From Klenkia marina (GTDB lineage: Bacteria; Actinomycetota; Actinomycetes; Mycobacteriales; Geodermatophilaceae): 64,000 nucleotides of DNA. The notes below the pieces were generated by a model, which was not told the origin of the DNA, did no database searches, and saw nothing but the letters and a program-made list of their open reading frames with translations. The stretch is from positions 186,001 to 250,000 of the forward strand of contig NZ_FMUH01000002.1 of assembly GCF_900101025.1 (NCBI RefSeq), read 5' to 3'. The position numbers were made by a program, and so were the translations under genes. This document shows, piece after piece, positions 34,723 through 42,188 of the stretch (position 1 is its first letter; each line of letters starts with the position of its first letter).

Positions 34723-35081
34723 AGATCCTGGTCGCCGACGACAGCCGTGTCATGCGGCAGATCGTCGTCCGCACGCTCCGCCAGGCCGGCTACGACGACG
34801 TGGACATCGTCGAGGCCGAGGACGGCGCCGACTGCCTGGCCAAGGTCGGCACGGAGTCGCCGGACCTGGTCCTGTCGGACTGGAACATGCCGAACATGCT
34901 GGGCATCGACTGCCTGCGCGCGCTGCGTGCGCAGGGGTCCTCGGTCCCCTTCGGCTTCGTCACCTCGGAGGGCTCGCCCGAGATGCGCGACGAGGCCGCC
35001 GCGGCCGGCGCCCTGTTCCTGATCGCCAAGCCGTTCACCGCGGACACCTTCCGCGACGCGCTGGACCCGGTGCTGGCATGA
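34719..35081 (+). CDS. cheY: CheY response regulator (second copy)
   Basis: 120 residues from a GTG that overlaps cheX by four bases. Acidic pair in VADDSRVMRQIV, phospho-Asp D54 in LSDWNMPNMLG, Thr/Ser in VTSEGS, Lys in IAKPFTAD. Compact CheY size. It may be the motor-directed receiver, with the 33851 copy as a sink, or the reverse; sequence does not decide. It overlaps the following unknown gene by four bases. Confidence 0.92.
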   Translation: MKILVADDSRVMRQIVVRTLRQAGYDDVDIVEAEDGADCLAKVGTESPDLVLSDWNMPNMLGIDCLRALRAQGSSVPFGFVTSEGSPEMRDEAAAAGALFLIAKPFTADTFRDALDPVLA

Positions 35082-35566
35082 GCGCCCCGGTCGCGACGTC
35101 GCTGCCGAGCAACAAGGCCGTCCTGGACCTGCTCCAGGGGCTGCTCGGCCGCGACGTCACCCTCGGCCCGGGCGCCCCGGTCACGCCGAGCGCATCGCGG
35201 CCGGCCGCGATGGCCACCTACGTCGACCCGACGTACGGGCTGAACGCGATCATCCTCATCGACCTGCCGCTGTCGGCCTGGTGCGCCGGGGCCCTGGCCC
35301 TGCTGCCCAAGGGCGGCTGCGAGGACTCGGTGGAGGAGGGCGAGCTCACCGGCATGCAGGTCGAGGTGCTGCACGAGGTCGTCAACGTGGCCGCGTCGCT
35401 GTTCAACGCCGGCGGGGTGCTGCACTCCAAGCTGGACAAGCTGTACGCGCCGGGCGAGGCGTTCCCCGCCGACCTCGCCGGGCTCACGGCGTCCACCAAC
35501 CGCGTCGACCTCGACGTCACGGTGGGCGGCTACGGCTCGGGATCGCTCTCGATCATCCTGGCGTGA
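35078..35566 (+). CDS. Unknown chemotaxis-operon protein with ExxN motif (CheX-like?)
   Basis: 162 residues. It overlaps cheY by four bases. No established domain is evident by eye, but LHEVVNVAASLFNAGG contains E100-V-V-N103, the same spacing as the ExxN catalytic pair of CheX/CheC/FliY phosphatases. ELTGMQVEVLHEV just before could be the matching helix. The protein is otherwise beta-rich (VDLDVTVGGYGSGSLSIILA at the end). It may be a diverged phosphatase or a scaffold. It ends the operon: a 17-bp terminator follows. Confidence 0.7.
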   Translation: MSAPVATSLPSNKAVLDLLQGLLGRDVTLGPGAPVTPSASRPAAMATYVDPTYGLNAIILIDLPLSAWCAGALALLPKGGCEDSVEEGELTGMQVEVLHEVVNVAASLFNAGGVLHSKLDKLYAPGEAFPADLAGLTASTNRVDLDVTVGGYGSGSLSIILA

Positions 35567-35584
35567 CCGTCGCCTGAGACACCC

Positions 35585-35624
35585 CACGACGACCCCGCAG
35601 GCCCCGGCCTGCGGGGTCGTCGTG
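35585..35624 (+). terminator. Terminator after the che operon
   Basis: cacgacgaccccgcagg and cctgcggggtcgtcgtg form a perfect 17-bp stem with a 6-base loop, 18 bases after the last che gene. It separates the cheB-to-unknown operon from the fifth MCP gene. Confidence 0.88.
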
Positions 35625-35694
35625 CGTCCAGGGACGGGCGCGGGTCGACAAGTCGAGGCCCCGGGACGGCGACCTGACCAATTCCTGGACCGGC

Positions 35695-35722
35695 TCAAGC
35701 CCGGTCGCGCCCCGGCCGAACC
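35695..35722 (+). promoter_or_regulatory. Possible sigma-28-like promoter of fifth MCP gene
   Basis: tcaa (35695-35698) is followed after 16 bases by gccgaacc (35715-35722), close to the FliA/WhiG consensus TAAA-N15-GCCGATAA. The MCP start is 49 bases downstream. The match is partial and GC-rich background makes chance hits likely. Confidence 0.35.
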
Positions 35723-35770
35723 TCGGAGCGATCCGGGGAACACCCGGTTCCCTCCGATGCGGGAGCCCCG

Positions 35771-37741
35771 ATGCCCACGTTCCTCCGCAGCGCAAAGACC
35801 CGCCTCGTCGGTGGGCTGGTCGTGCTGCTCGTCCTCTGCCTCACCGTGCTGGCCGTCGTCCTCACCGTCCAGGTCCAGGACTCCTCCCGCAGCCAGGCCG
35901 AGGCCTACGCGACCGCCCTGGCCGGCCGCGGCGCCGACGCCGCCGGCACGCAGGTGACCGACGCCCTCTCCGTCGCCCGCGACCTGTCCGGTGCCGTCGT
36001 GCCGCTGCGTGCGGCGACCGACGCCCGCGCCCTCGCCGACGCCACGCTGCAGGGCGTGCTCACCGCCAACCCCGGCCTGGCCGGCGTCTGGGCGGTCTTC
36101 GAGCCGAACGCCTTCGACGGCCGCGACGCCGACTTCGTGGACACCCCGATGTCCGACGCCACCGGCCGGTACATCTCCTACTGGTTCCGCAGCGACGGGG
36201 CGATCGACGGGCGCGGCTGCCGCGGCTACGCCGACCCGGGTGCCGCCGGCGCCTGGTACAGCGAGCCCCTGACCACGGGCCAGGACCAGGTCATCGAGCC
36301 CTACACCTACGAGGTGGGGGGTGCGGACCTGCTGCTGACCAGCGTCACCGTCCCCGTCGTGGTCGACGGCACCACGATCGGCGTCGTCGGCGCGGACATC
36401 GACGTCACCGCCCAGCAGGACACCGTCTCCCGGATCCGGCCCTTCGGCACCGGCACCGCGACCCTGGTCTCCACCGCCGGCGCCGTGATCGGCTCCGGGG
36501 CGGGGCTGGAGCAGGGCGCGCCCCTGGCCGACCAGGACGCCACGCTGGCCGACCTCATCACCTCGGCCGGCGGCCAGGCCGCCGACCGGTGGATCGACGA
36601 CGACGGCGAGCGCACGTTCACCACCGTGCAGCCGCTGTCGTTCACCCCCAGCGACACCTGGGCCCTGGCCGTGTCGGTGCCCGAGTCCTCGGTGCTGGCC
36701 TCGGCGCACGAGGCCCGCAACCAGCTGGTCCTGCTGGCCGCGCTCACCGTGCTGGTGGCCGCCGTCGGCACCTGGCTGCTGGTGCGGTCGGTCTTCCGGC
36801 CCTTCCTGGTGGCCCGCGACCGCATGCGCGAGATCGCCCAGGGCGAGGGCGACCTGACCGTGCGCCTGGACGACCAGCGCTCCGACGAGGCCGGTGAGCT
36901 CGGCGCCGCCTTCAACGAGTTCACCGCCAAGGTGGCCACCACCGTGCGGGCCATCCACGAGTCCTCCGGCCGGCTGCGCGACTCGGCGACCGGTCTGACG
37001 TCGACCGCCGACCGGCTCAGCAGCGAGGCCGAGGACTGCGCTGCCCGCGCCGAGAGCGCGGTCGTCTCCACGGGCACGGTGCAGGAGGAGGTGGCCGGTC
37101 TGTCGGCGGCCGGCGAGGAGATGTCCTCGTCGATCTCGGAGATCGCCCGCAGCGCCAGCCGCGCCTCGGAGATCACCAGCGAGGCCGTGGAGCGCACCCG
37201 GGCCGCCGCCGAGGAGGTGCGCGGGGTGCGCGAGGACGCCTCCGCCGTGGGCGTCGCCGTCCAGCTGGTCACCGCGATCGCCCAGCAGACCAACCTGCTG
37301 GCGCTCAACGCCACCATCGAGGCCGCCCGCGCCGGCGAGTTCGGCCGCGGCTTCGGCGTCGTCGCCGAGGAGGTCAAGGAGCTGGCCCAGCAGACCGCCC
37401 GGGCCACCGAGGAGATCGCCGCCCGCGTCGCGGCCATCACCGACAGCACGGCGTCGGCGGTGCGGTCGATCGAGGAGATCCAGGGCATCGTCGACCAGGT
37501 CGACGAGGTGAGCGCCAGCCTGGCCGGCGCGGTGGAGGAGCAGAGCGCCACCACGCAGGAGATGGCCCGGTTGACCGCCTCGGCCAACACCGCCTCGGGC
37601 GGGATCGTCCGCTCGATCGACGCGGTCGCCCAGGTCACCACCAGCACCACGGCCCGGGCCCGGGACACCCGCAGCGCGGCCGAGGACCTGTCGGCGATCT
37701 CGCAGGAGCTCGACGGCCTGGTGGGCACCTTCCGGGTCTGA
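35771..37741 (+). CDS. Methyl-accepting chemotaxis protein with large (dCache-like) sensor
   Basis: 656 residues, the largest receptor in the window. TM1 at about 12-35, an extracytoplasmic domain of ~285 residues with the tandem-PAS (dCache) look ([39 protein letters not shown]), TM2 at about 318-340, HAMP, then a signalling hairpin with [28 protein letters not shown]. The hairpin differs from the four tandem MCPs. The ligand is unknown; it lacks the contiguous R-x-W-Y motif used by amino-acid sensors. It has its own leader behind the che terminator. Confidence 0.92.
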   Translation: MPTFLRSAKTRLVGGLVVLLVLCLTVLAVVLTVQVQDSSRSQAEAYATALAGRGADAAGTQVTDALSVARDLSGAVVPLRAATDARALADATLQGVLTANPGLAGVWAVFEPNAFDGRDADFVDTPMSDATGRYISYWFRSDGAIDGRGCRGYADPGAAGAWYSEPLTTGQDQVIEPYTYEVGGADLLLTSVTVPVVVDGTTIGVVGADIDVTAQQDTVSRIRPFGTGTATLVSTAGAVIGSGAGLEQGAPLADQDATLADLITSAGGQAADRWIDDDGERTFTTVQPLSFTPSDTWALAVSVPESSVLASAHEARNQLVLLAALTVLVAAVGTWLLVRSVFRPFLVARDRMREIAQGEGDLTVRLDDQRSDEAGELGAAFNEFTAKVATTVRAIHESSGRLRDSATGLTSTADRLSSEAEDCAARAESAVVSTGTVQEEVAGLSAAGEEMSSSISEIARSASRASEITSEAVERTRAAAEEVRGVREDASAVGVAVQLVTAIAQQTNLLALNATIEAARAGEFGRGFGVVAEEVKELAQQTARATEEIAARVAAITDSTASAVRSIEEIQGIVDQVDEVSASLAGAVEEQSATTQEMARLTASANTASGGIVRSIDAVAQVTTSTTARARDTRSAAEDLSAISQELDGLVGTFRV

Positions 37742-37750
37742 CCCCGCAGG

Positions 37751-38764
37751 TCAGCCGGCGAGGAGTTCCCGGACGAGGTCGCCGACGGCGTCGACCTCGA
37801 CCAGGAAGCCGTCGTGCCCGTACGGGCTCTCGACGACGCGCAGGCCGACGCCGAGGGCGTCGGCGACCCGCTGCTGCTCCTCGATGCGGTACAACCGGTC
37901 GGAGTCGATGCCGGCCACCAGGCTGCGGGCGGTCACCCGGGCCAGGGCGGCCTCGACGCCACCGCGCCCGCGGCCGACGTCCCAGGTGTTCATGGCCTGG
38001 GTGAGCAGCACGTAGCTGTGCGGGTCGAACCGGCGGGCCAGCTTGGTGCCGTGGTGCTCCAGGTAGCTGGCGACGGCGAAGCGCCCGTCGTCCTGCAGGC
38101 CGTTGCCGAAGCGGGTGCCGAGCTCGAAGGCGCTGCGGTAGGTGAGGTGGGCGATCCGGCGGGCGACCTCGAGCCCGCGGGCCGGGTCGAGGGCGACGGC
38201 GGCCTGCTGGGTGGTCTGGGTGCCGATCTGGTCGGCCGTGGCCACCGCGCCGGAGGCCAGGAAGAACAGCCGCTCGACCTGGGCGGGGCGCGACACCGCC
38301 CACTCCAGCGCCCGCATGCCGCCCATCGAGCCGCCGATGACCGCGGCCCAGCGCTCGATGCCCAGGTGCGCGGCCAGCCGGGCCTCGACCTCGACCTGGT
38401 CGGCGATGGTGATCTCGGGGAAACGGGCGCCCCACGGCCGGCCGTCGGGGGCGTCGTCGGCGGGTCCGGTGGTCCCCTGGCAGCCACCCAGCACGTTCGC
38501 GCACACGACGAAGTGCCCCGCCAGCGGCCCGGCCAGGCCCTCCCACCACCCGGGCGTCGGGTGGCCGGGCCCGACCGGGCCGAGCAGGTGGCTGTCGCCG
38601 GTCAGTGCGTGCTCGACCAGCACCGCGGGGTCGCTGGGCGACCCCCAGGTCTCGTAGGCCACCCGGACGGCGGGCAGCGACCCGCCCCGCTCGAGGTCGA
38701 GCGGGGCGAGGTCGGCGAAGCGGCGGTCGCCGGGCGGGTCGCCGACCCGCCAGGCGGCCGCCAC
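37751..38764 (-). CDS. metX: Homoserine O-acetyltransferase
   Basis: 337 residues from a GTG at 38764. Alpha/beta-hydrolase fold enzyme that acetylates homoserine with acetyl-CoA in methionine synthesis. Catalytic triad seen: Ser in IGGSMGGMRAL, Asp in AGIDSDRLY, His in YGHDGFLVE. VRVAYETWG opens the domain. One base separates its start from the stop of metY upstream, so both are translated from one mRNA controlled by the SAM riboswitch. Confidence 0.94.
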   Translation of the reverse strand: MAAAWRVGDPPGDRRFADLAPLDLERGGSLPAVRVAYETWGSPSDPAVLVEHALTGDSHLLGPVGPGHPTPGWWEGLAGPLAGHFVVCANVLGGCQGTTGPADDAPDGRPWGARFPEITIADQVEVEARLAAHLGIERWAAVIGGSMGGMRALEWAVSRPAQVERLFFLASGAVATADQIGTQTTQQAAVALDPARGLEVARRIAHLTYRSAFELGTRFGNGLQDDGRFAVASYLEHHGTKLARRFDPHSYVLLTQAMNTWDVGRGRGGVEAALARVTARSLVAGIDSDRLYRIEEQQRVADALGVGLRVVESPYGHDGFLVEVDAVGDLVRELLAG

Positions 38765-38765
38765 C

Positions 38766-40052
38766 TCAGGCGCTCTTCGCCGCGCGGAAGCCGGCGTCGA
38801 GGTCGGCCAGGATGTCCTCGATGCCCTCCAGGCCCACGGCCAGGCGCACCAGGCCGGGGGTGACGCCGGTGGTGAGCTGCTCCTCGGGGGTCAGCTGCGA
38901 GTGCGTGGTCGACGCGGGGTGGATGACCAGGCTGCGCACGTCGCCGATGTTGGCCACGTGGCTGTGCAGCTCGAGGGCCTCCACGAAGGCCTTGCCGGCC
39001 TCGACCCCGCCGGCGATCTCGAAGGCGAGCACGGCGCCGGGGCCCTTGGGGGAGTACTTCCTCGCCGCGGCGTGCCAGGGGGACGACGGCAGACCGGCGT
39101 AGTGCACCGACTCGACCTCGTCGCGGGCCTCGAGCCACTCGGCCACCCGCTGGGCGTTGGCCACGTGCCGGTCCAGCCGCAGCGACAGGGTCTCGATGCC
39201 CTGCACCACGAGGAAGGCGTTGAACGGGCTGATCGCCGGGCCGAGGTCGCGCAGCAGCTGCACCCGGGCCTTGAGCGCGTAGGCCGGCGCACCGAGGTCG
39301 GCGTAGACCACGCCGTGGTAGGTCGGGTCGGCGGTGGTGAACATCGGGTGCTTGCCGCCGCGCCAGTCGAAGTTGCCGCTGTCGACGATGACCCCGGCGA
39401 CCGCGGTGCCGTGCCCGCCCAGGTACTTGGTGGCCGAGTGCACGACGACGTCGGCACCGAACTCGATCGGCCGGATCAGGTACGGGGTGGCGATCGTGTT
39501 GTCGACGATGAGCGGCACGCCGTTGCGGTGCGCGACCTCGCTGACCGCGGAGATGTCCAGGACGTCGCCCTTGGGGTTGCCGATGGTCTCGGCGTAGAAG
39601 GCGCGGGTGTTGTCCTGCACCAGGGCCTGCCAGGCCTGCGGGTCGTCGGGGTCCTCGACGAACGAGACCGTGATGCCCAGCTTGGGCAGCGAGTGGTGCA
39701 GCAGGTTGTAGGTGCCGCCGTACAGGCTGGCGGAGGCGACGACGTGGTCGCCGGCCTCGGCCAGGTTGAGGATCGACAGCGTCTCGGCCGCCTGGCCGCT
39801 GGCCACGGCGAGCGCGGCGACGCCGCCCTCGAGCGAGGCCACGCGCTGCTCGAGCGCGTCCTGCGTCGGGTTCATGATCCGGGTGTAGATGTTGCCCATC
39901 TCGGCGAGGGCGAACAGGTCCGCGGCGTGCTGGGAGTCGCGGAACTGGTAGCTGGTGGTCGCGTAGATCGGCAGCGCCCGCGCCCCGGTGGTGGGGTCGG
40001 GGCTGGCTCCGGCGTGGATCTGCCGGGTCTCGAAGCTCCAGGATCCGCTCAT
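38766..40052 (-). CDS. metY: O-acetylhomoserine sulfhydrylase
   Basis: 428 residues. PLP enzyme that makes homocysteine from O-acetylhomoserine and sulfide, the step after MetX. Seen: FETRQIHAGASPDP start, PLP lysine in HSATKYLGGHGTAVAG, FDWRGGKHP insertion typical of this family, and NIGDVRSLVIHPASTTHSQL near the end. The length fits. It is the first gene behind the SAM riboswitch, so methionine/SAM levels should control it. Confidence 0.95.
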   Translation of the reverse strand: MSGSWSFETRQIHAGASPDPTTGARALPIYATTSYQFRDSQHAADLFALAEMGNIYTRIMNPTQDALEQRVASLEGGVAALAVASGQAAETLSILNLAEAGDHVVASASLYGGTYNLLHHSLPKLGITVSFVEDPDDPQAWQALVQDNTRAFYAETIGNPKGDVLDISAVSEVAHRNGVPLIVDNTIATPYLIRPIEFGADVVVHSATKYLGGHGTAVAGVIVDSGNFDWRGGKHPMFTTADPTYHGVVYADLGAPAYALKARVQLLRDLGPAISPFNAFLVVQGIETLSLRLDRHVANAQRVAEWLEARDEVESVHYAGLPSSPWHAAARKYSPKGPGAVLAFEIAGGVEAGKAFVEALELHSHVANIGDVRSLVIHPASTTHSQLTPEEQLTTGVTPGLVRLAVGLEGIEDILADLDAGFRAAKSA

Positions 40053-40098
40053 GTGCGCCGTCCTCCTCGGTGTCGGGAGGGCCCGGGCGCTCGGGCAC

Positions 40099-40131
40099 TC
40101 CGTCGGTTGTCCACCGGCGGGCGCCGACGGA
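40099..40131 (-). terminator. Stem-loop between SAM riboswitch and metY (expression platform?)
   Basis: tccgtcgg and ccgacgga form an 8-bp stem with a 17-base loop just downstream of the riboswitch core on the minus strand. It may be the attenuator or part of an SD-sequestering switch; the actual platform is not determined. Confidence 0.5.
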
Positions 40132-40133
40132 CC

Positions 40134-40215
40134 GGCTCTTCCCCTGGGAGCACCGCAGACGGAGTAGCGGTTGCCGGGCAGCAAGCCAGGTGCTTGTCGC
40201 TGCCTCTCGTGAGCC
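40134..40215 (-). ncRNA. SAM-IV-type riboswitch (SAM-I/IV clan) upstream of metY-metX
   Basis: On the minus strand the leader has the clan blocks in order: cacgagaggcagcgac, gcttgctgcccggcaac (including the conserved GGCAAC-type internal loop), and gcggtgctcccaggg. ggctc...gagcc closes the structure as P1. SAM-IV riboswitches are found mainly in actinomycetes before methionine genes. The final ggggaagagcc differs from the more usual ggGUGAugacc of SAM-IV, so it may be the SAM-I/IV variant. Binding S-adenosylmethionine should turn off metY-metX. Confidence 0.82.
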
Positions 40216-40247
40216 AGGTCCGATCGTAGAGGGGGCCCGGGCCGGTG

Positions 40248-40688
40248 TCACCCGAGGGTCGTGGAGTGCCCCAGCTCGGCGACGACCCGCTCGATCTCGG
40301 CGCGGTCGACGGACCGGACGGCGACGAGCGGGTAGGCGTCGGAGTCCTCGGCGAGGTGCACCAGGCAGAGCCCCGCGGGGGCGAGCACCTCGTCGGCGAC
40401 CTGCACCGCCCGCGCCACGTCGCCGTCGGTGTCGGTGACCCGGCCCAGGTCGAGCCGGGCGTCACGGACCCGCGGCACCCCGGCCAGGGCCTCGGCCAGC
40501 TCGCTGCCCTGGTCGTCGTGGTCCAGGTAGGCCAGCGCGCCGGCGTCGTCCAGGCCGTCCAGCAGGGCCGTCCAGGGGTCGGCCGGCGGGTCCTCGAGGG
40601 TGGCCTGCACCGAGGGCCACAGCTCGGGGTCGTCGTCCAGCAGCGCGCAGAGGCGTTCCCAGCGGGCGAGATCGGCTGCGTCGGTCAC
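40248..40688 (-). CDS. Conserved protein of unknown function (possibly DUF6630)
   Basis: 146 residues from a GTG. Acidic, soluble, with WERLCALLDDDPELWPSVQ, DPWTALLDGLDDAGALAYLDHDDQGSEL and LAEDSDAYPLVAVRS. The pattern recalls DUF6630 proteins, but I cannot confirm the family. It is divergent from the membrane-protein gene, with the inverted repeats at 40732-40752 between. The metY leader lies downstream on the same strand. Confidence 0.65.
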   Translation of the reverse strand: MTDAADLARWERLCALLDDDPELWPSVQATLEDPPADPWTALLDGLDDAGALAYLDHDDQGSELAEALAGVPRVRDARLDLGRVTDTDGDVARAVQVADEVLAPAGLCLVHLAEDSDAYPLVAVRSVDRAEIERVVAELGHSTTLG

Positions 40689-40731
40689 CCGGACGACCGT
40701 AGCGCGGGGCCGCGGCGAGGGCAGTGCGCTT

Positions 40732-40752
40732 GTTCCGGAACATGTGTTCCGG
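40732..40752. promoter_or_regulatory. Palindromic operator before membrane protein-TetR pair
   Basis: gttccggaac (40732-40741) is a perfect palindrome, overlapping ccggaaca-tg-tgttccgg (40735-40752), a perfect 8-bp inverted repeat. The site lies before a membrane protein gene and TetR gene, so it is a good candidate for TetR binding. Confidence 0.65.
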
Positions 40753-40784
40753 CATGGTGGGTGCATGGCCGCCCGGAGTTCGCC

Positions 40785-41351
40785 GTGATCCCCGCCCTCG
40801 TCGTCGGCGCCGAGGTCGCCTTCTGGGTGGTGCTGGTGGCCGGCCTGCTGACCCGCTACGCGCTGCGCCGACCACGCCTGGGCGCCCTGCTGCTGCTGTG
40901 CGTACCGCTGGTCGACGTCGTCCTGCTCGCGGTCGTGGCCCTCGACCTGGCCCGCGGAGCCGCACCGGACGGGACGCACACCCTCGCCGCGCTGTACCTG
41001 GGCGTCACCGTGGCGTTCGGGCACCCCCTGGTGCGCTGGGCCGACGCCCGCGTGGCGCACCGGTTCGGCGGAGCGCCGCCGCCGACCCGGCCCGAGCGGG
41101 GCAGCCGGGCGTACGTGCGGTCGCTGTGGGTCGAGTGGGGGCGGGTGGTGCTGGCCGCCGTCCTCGCCGTCGCGGTCCTCGCCGGTCTCGGGCTGGTGGC
41201 CGGGACCGGGGCGTTCCCCTCCAGCACGTCCGACGTCCCGGCGAACCCGCTGTGGGCGCCGATGGGGGTGCTGCCGGTCGTCGTCGGCATCTGGTTCCTG
41301 GCGGGCCCGGCCTTCGCCCGGGTGACGGTGCCGGCGTCGGCGCAGCGCTGA
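40785..41351 (+). CDS. Conserved actinobacterial membrane protein
   Basis: 188 residues from a GTG with cggag at good spacing. Five membrane helices are suggested: VVGAEVAFWVVLVAGLL, LGALLLLCVPLVDVVLLAVVAL, TLAALYLGVTVAFG, VVLAAVLAVAVLAGLGLV and LPVVVGIWFLAGPAF. VRWADARVAHRFGG between helices 3 and 4 is a recognisable element of this uncharacterised family. It is 16 bases before the TetR gene, in one operon, and is probably repressed by it. Confidence 0.75.
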   Translation: MIPALVVGAEVAFWVVLVAGLLTRYALRRPRLGALLLLCVPLVDVVLLAVVALDLARGAAPDGTHTLAALYLGVTVAFGHPLVRWADARVAHRFGGAPPPTRPERGSRAYVRSLWVEWGRVVLAAVLAVAVLAGLGLVAGTGAFPSSTSDVPANPLWAPMGVLPVVVGIWFLAGPAFARVTVPASAQR

Positions 41352-41367
41352 GCGGCAGGATGGAGCC

Positions 41368-41937
41368 GTGCCCCGCACCGTGGACGTCGACGCGCGCCGG
41401 GACCGGCTGGTCGCCGCGGTGTGCGAGGTCGCCGTCCGCGACGGGCTGGACGCGGTGACCGCACGGTCGGTGGCCGCGGCGGCGGGCCTCTCGCTGGGCG
41501 CGGTGACCCGCACCTTCGCCAGCCAGGAGCAGCTCCACGCCGCAGCGATGCGAGCCGTCGCCGAACGGGTGGCCGCACGGTCGGCGGCCGTGCCCCGCAT
41601 CGGCGACCCGGTGCGCTGCGCCCTCGCGCTGCTGGACCAGGTCATGCCCTTCGCCGAGGAGACCCGGGCCGAGGCGCAGGTGTACTACGCCTACGTGGCC
41701 CGGGCCCGGGCCGTCCCGGCACTGGCCGCCATCGCCGACGAGGTCGACGCCGCCCTGCTCGCCTCGTGCGCCGAGGTCGTGGCCCTGGTCGCCCCCGGGG
41801 CGCGGCCGGCTGCGGTGGTCGAGCTGCACGCGCTGACCGAGGGGATCGCGTTCGGGCTGGTCACCTGGCCGCACCGCCGGGACGCCGCGGAGCAGCGCCA
41901 GGTGCTGGCGGACTGGCTGGTGCGGGCGTGCGGGTGA
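41368..41937 (+). CDS. TetR-family transcriptional regulator
   Basis: 189 residues from a GTG. N-terminal HTH: RLVAAVCEVAVRDGLDAVTARSVAAAAGLSLGAVTRTF. The C-terminal ligand domain has AEAQVYYAYVARARAVPALA and a HALTEGIAFGLV helix, typical of a TetR_C type near membrane proteins. The ligand is unknown. It overlaps or touches the following DUF167 gene (41928) and follows the membrane protein, so the three form one unit. Confidence 0.85.
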   Translation: MPRTVDVDARRDRLVAAVCEVAVRDGLDAVTARSVAAAAGLSLGAVTRTFASQEQLHAAAMRAVAERVAARSAAVPRIGDPVRCALALLDQVMPFAEETRAEAQVYYAYVARARAVPALAAIADEVDAALLASCAEVVALVAPGARPAAVVELHALTEGIAFGLVTWPHRRDAAEQRQVLADWLVRACG

Positions 41938-42188
41938 CGGTGCGGGTGCGACCGGGGTCGGGGCGCACCGTGGTGGCCGGCTCGCACGACGGGGCCCTCG
42001 TCGTCCGCGTGGCCGCCCGCGCGGTCGACGGGGCCGCCACCGACGCCGCCCTGGCCGCGCTCGCCGACGCCTTCGGGGTGCGTCGCCGTCAGGTCGCGCT
42101 GGTCACCGGGGCGACGTCGCGGACCAAGGTGGCCGAGGTCGACGGCGGCGACCCCGACCGGCTCACCGCCCTGCTGGCCGGACCCTAG
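41928..42188 (+). CDS. DUF167 (YggU-like) protein
   Basis: 86 residues. The GTG at 41928 gives VRVTVRVRPGSGRT, a normal start for this family; 41934 is an alternative. Conserved GALVVRVAARAVDGAATDAAL, VRRRQVALVTGATSRTKVAEV. Small alpha/beta protein of unknown function, found in most bacteria. Its tag stop shares ctag with the stop of the convergent ABC exporter. Confidence 0.88.
   Translation: MRVTVRVRPGSGRTVVAGSHDGALVVRVAARAVDGAATDAALAALADAFGVRRRQVALVTGATSRTKVAEVDGGDPDRLTALLAGP

Noticed and set aside
36166-36420. Amino-acid-binding motif in the sensor of the fifth MCP
   Set aside because: The needed R-x-W-Y run is broken; Arg and WY are many residues apart, so amino-acid sensing cannot be claimed.
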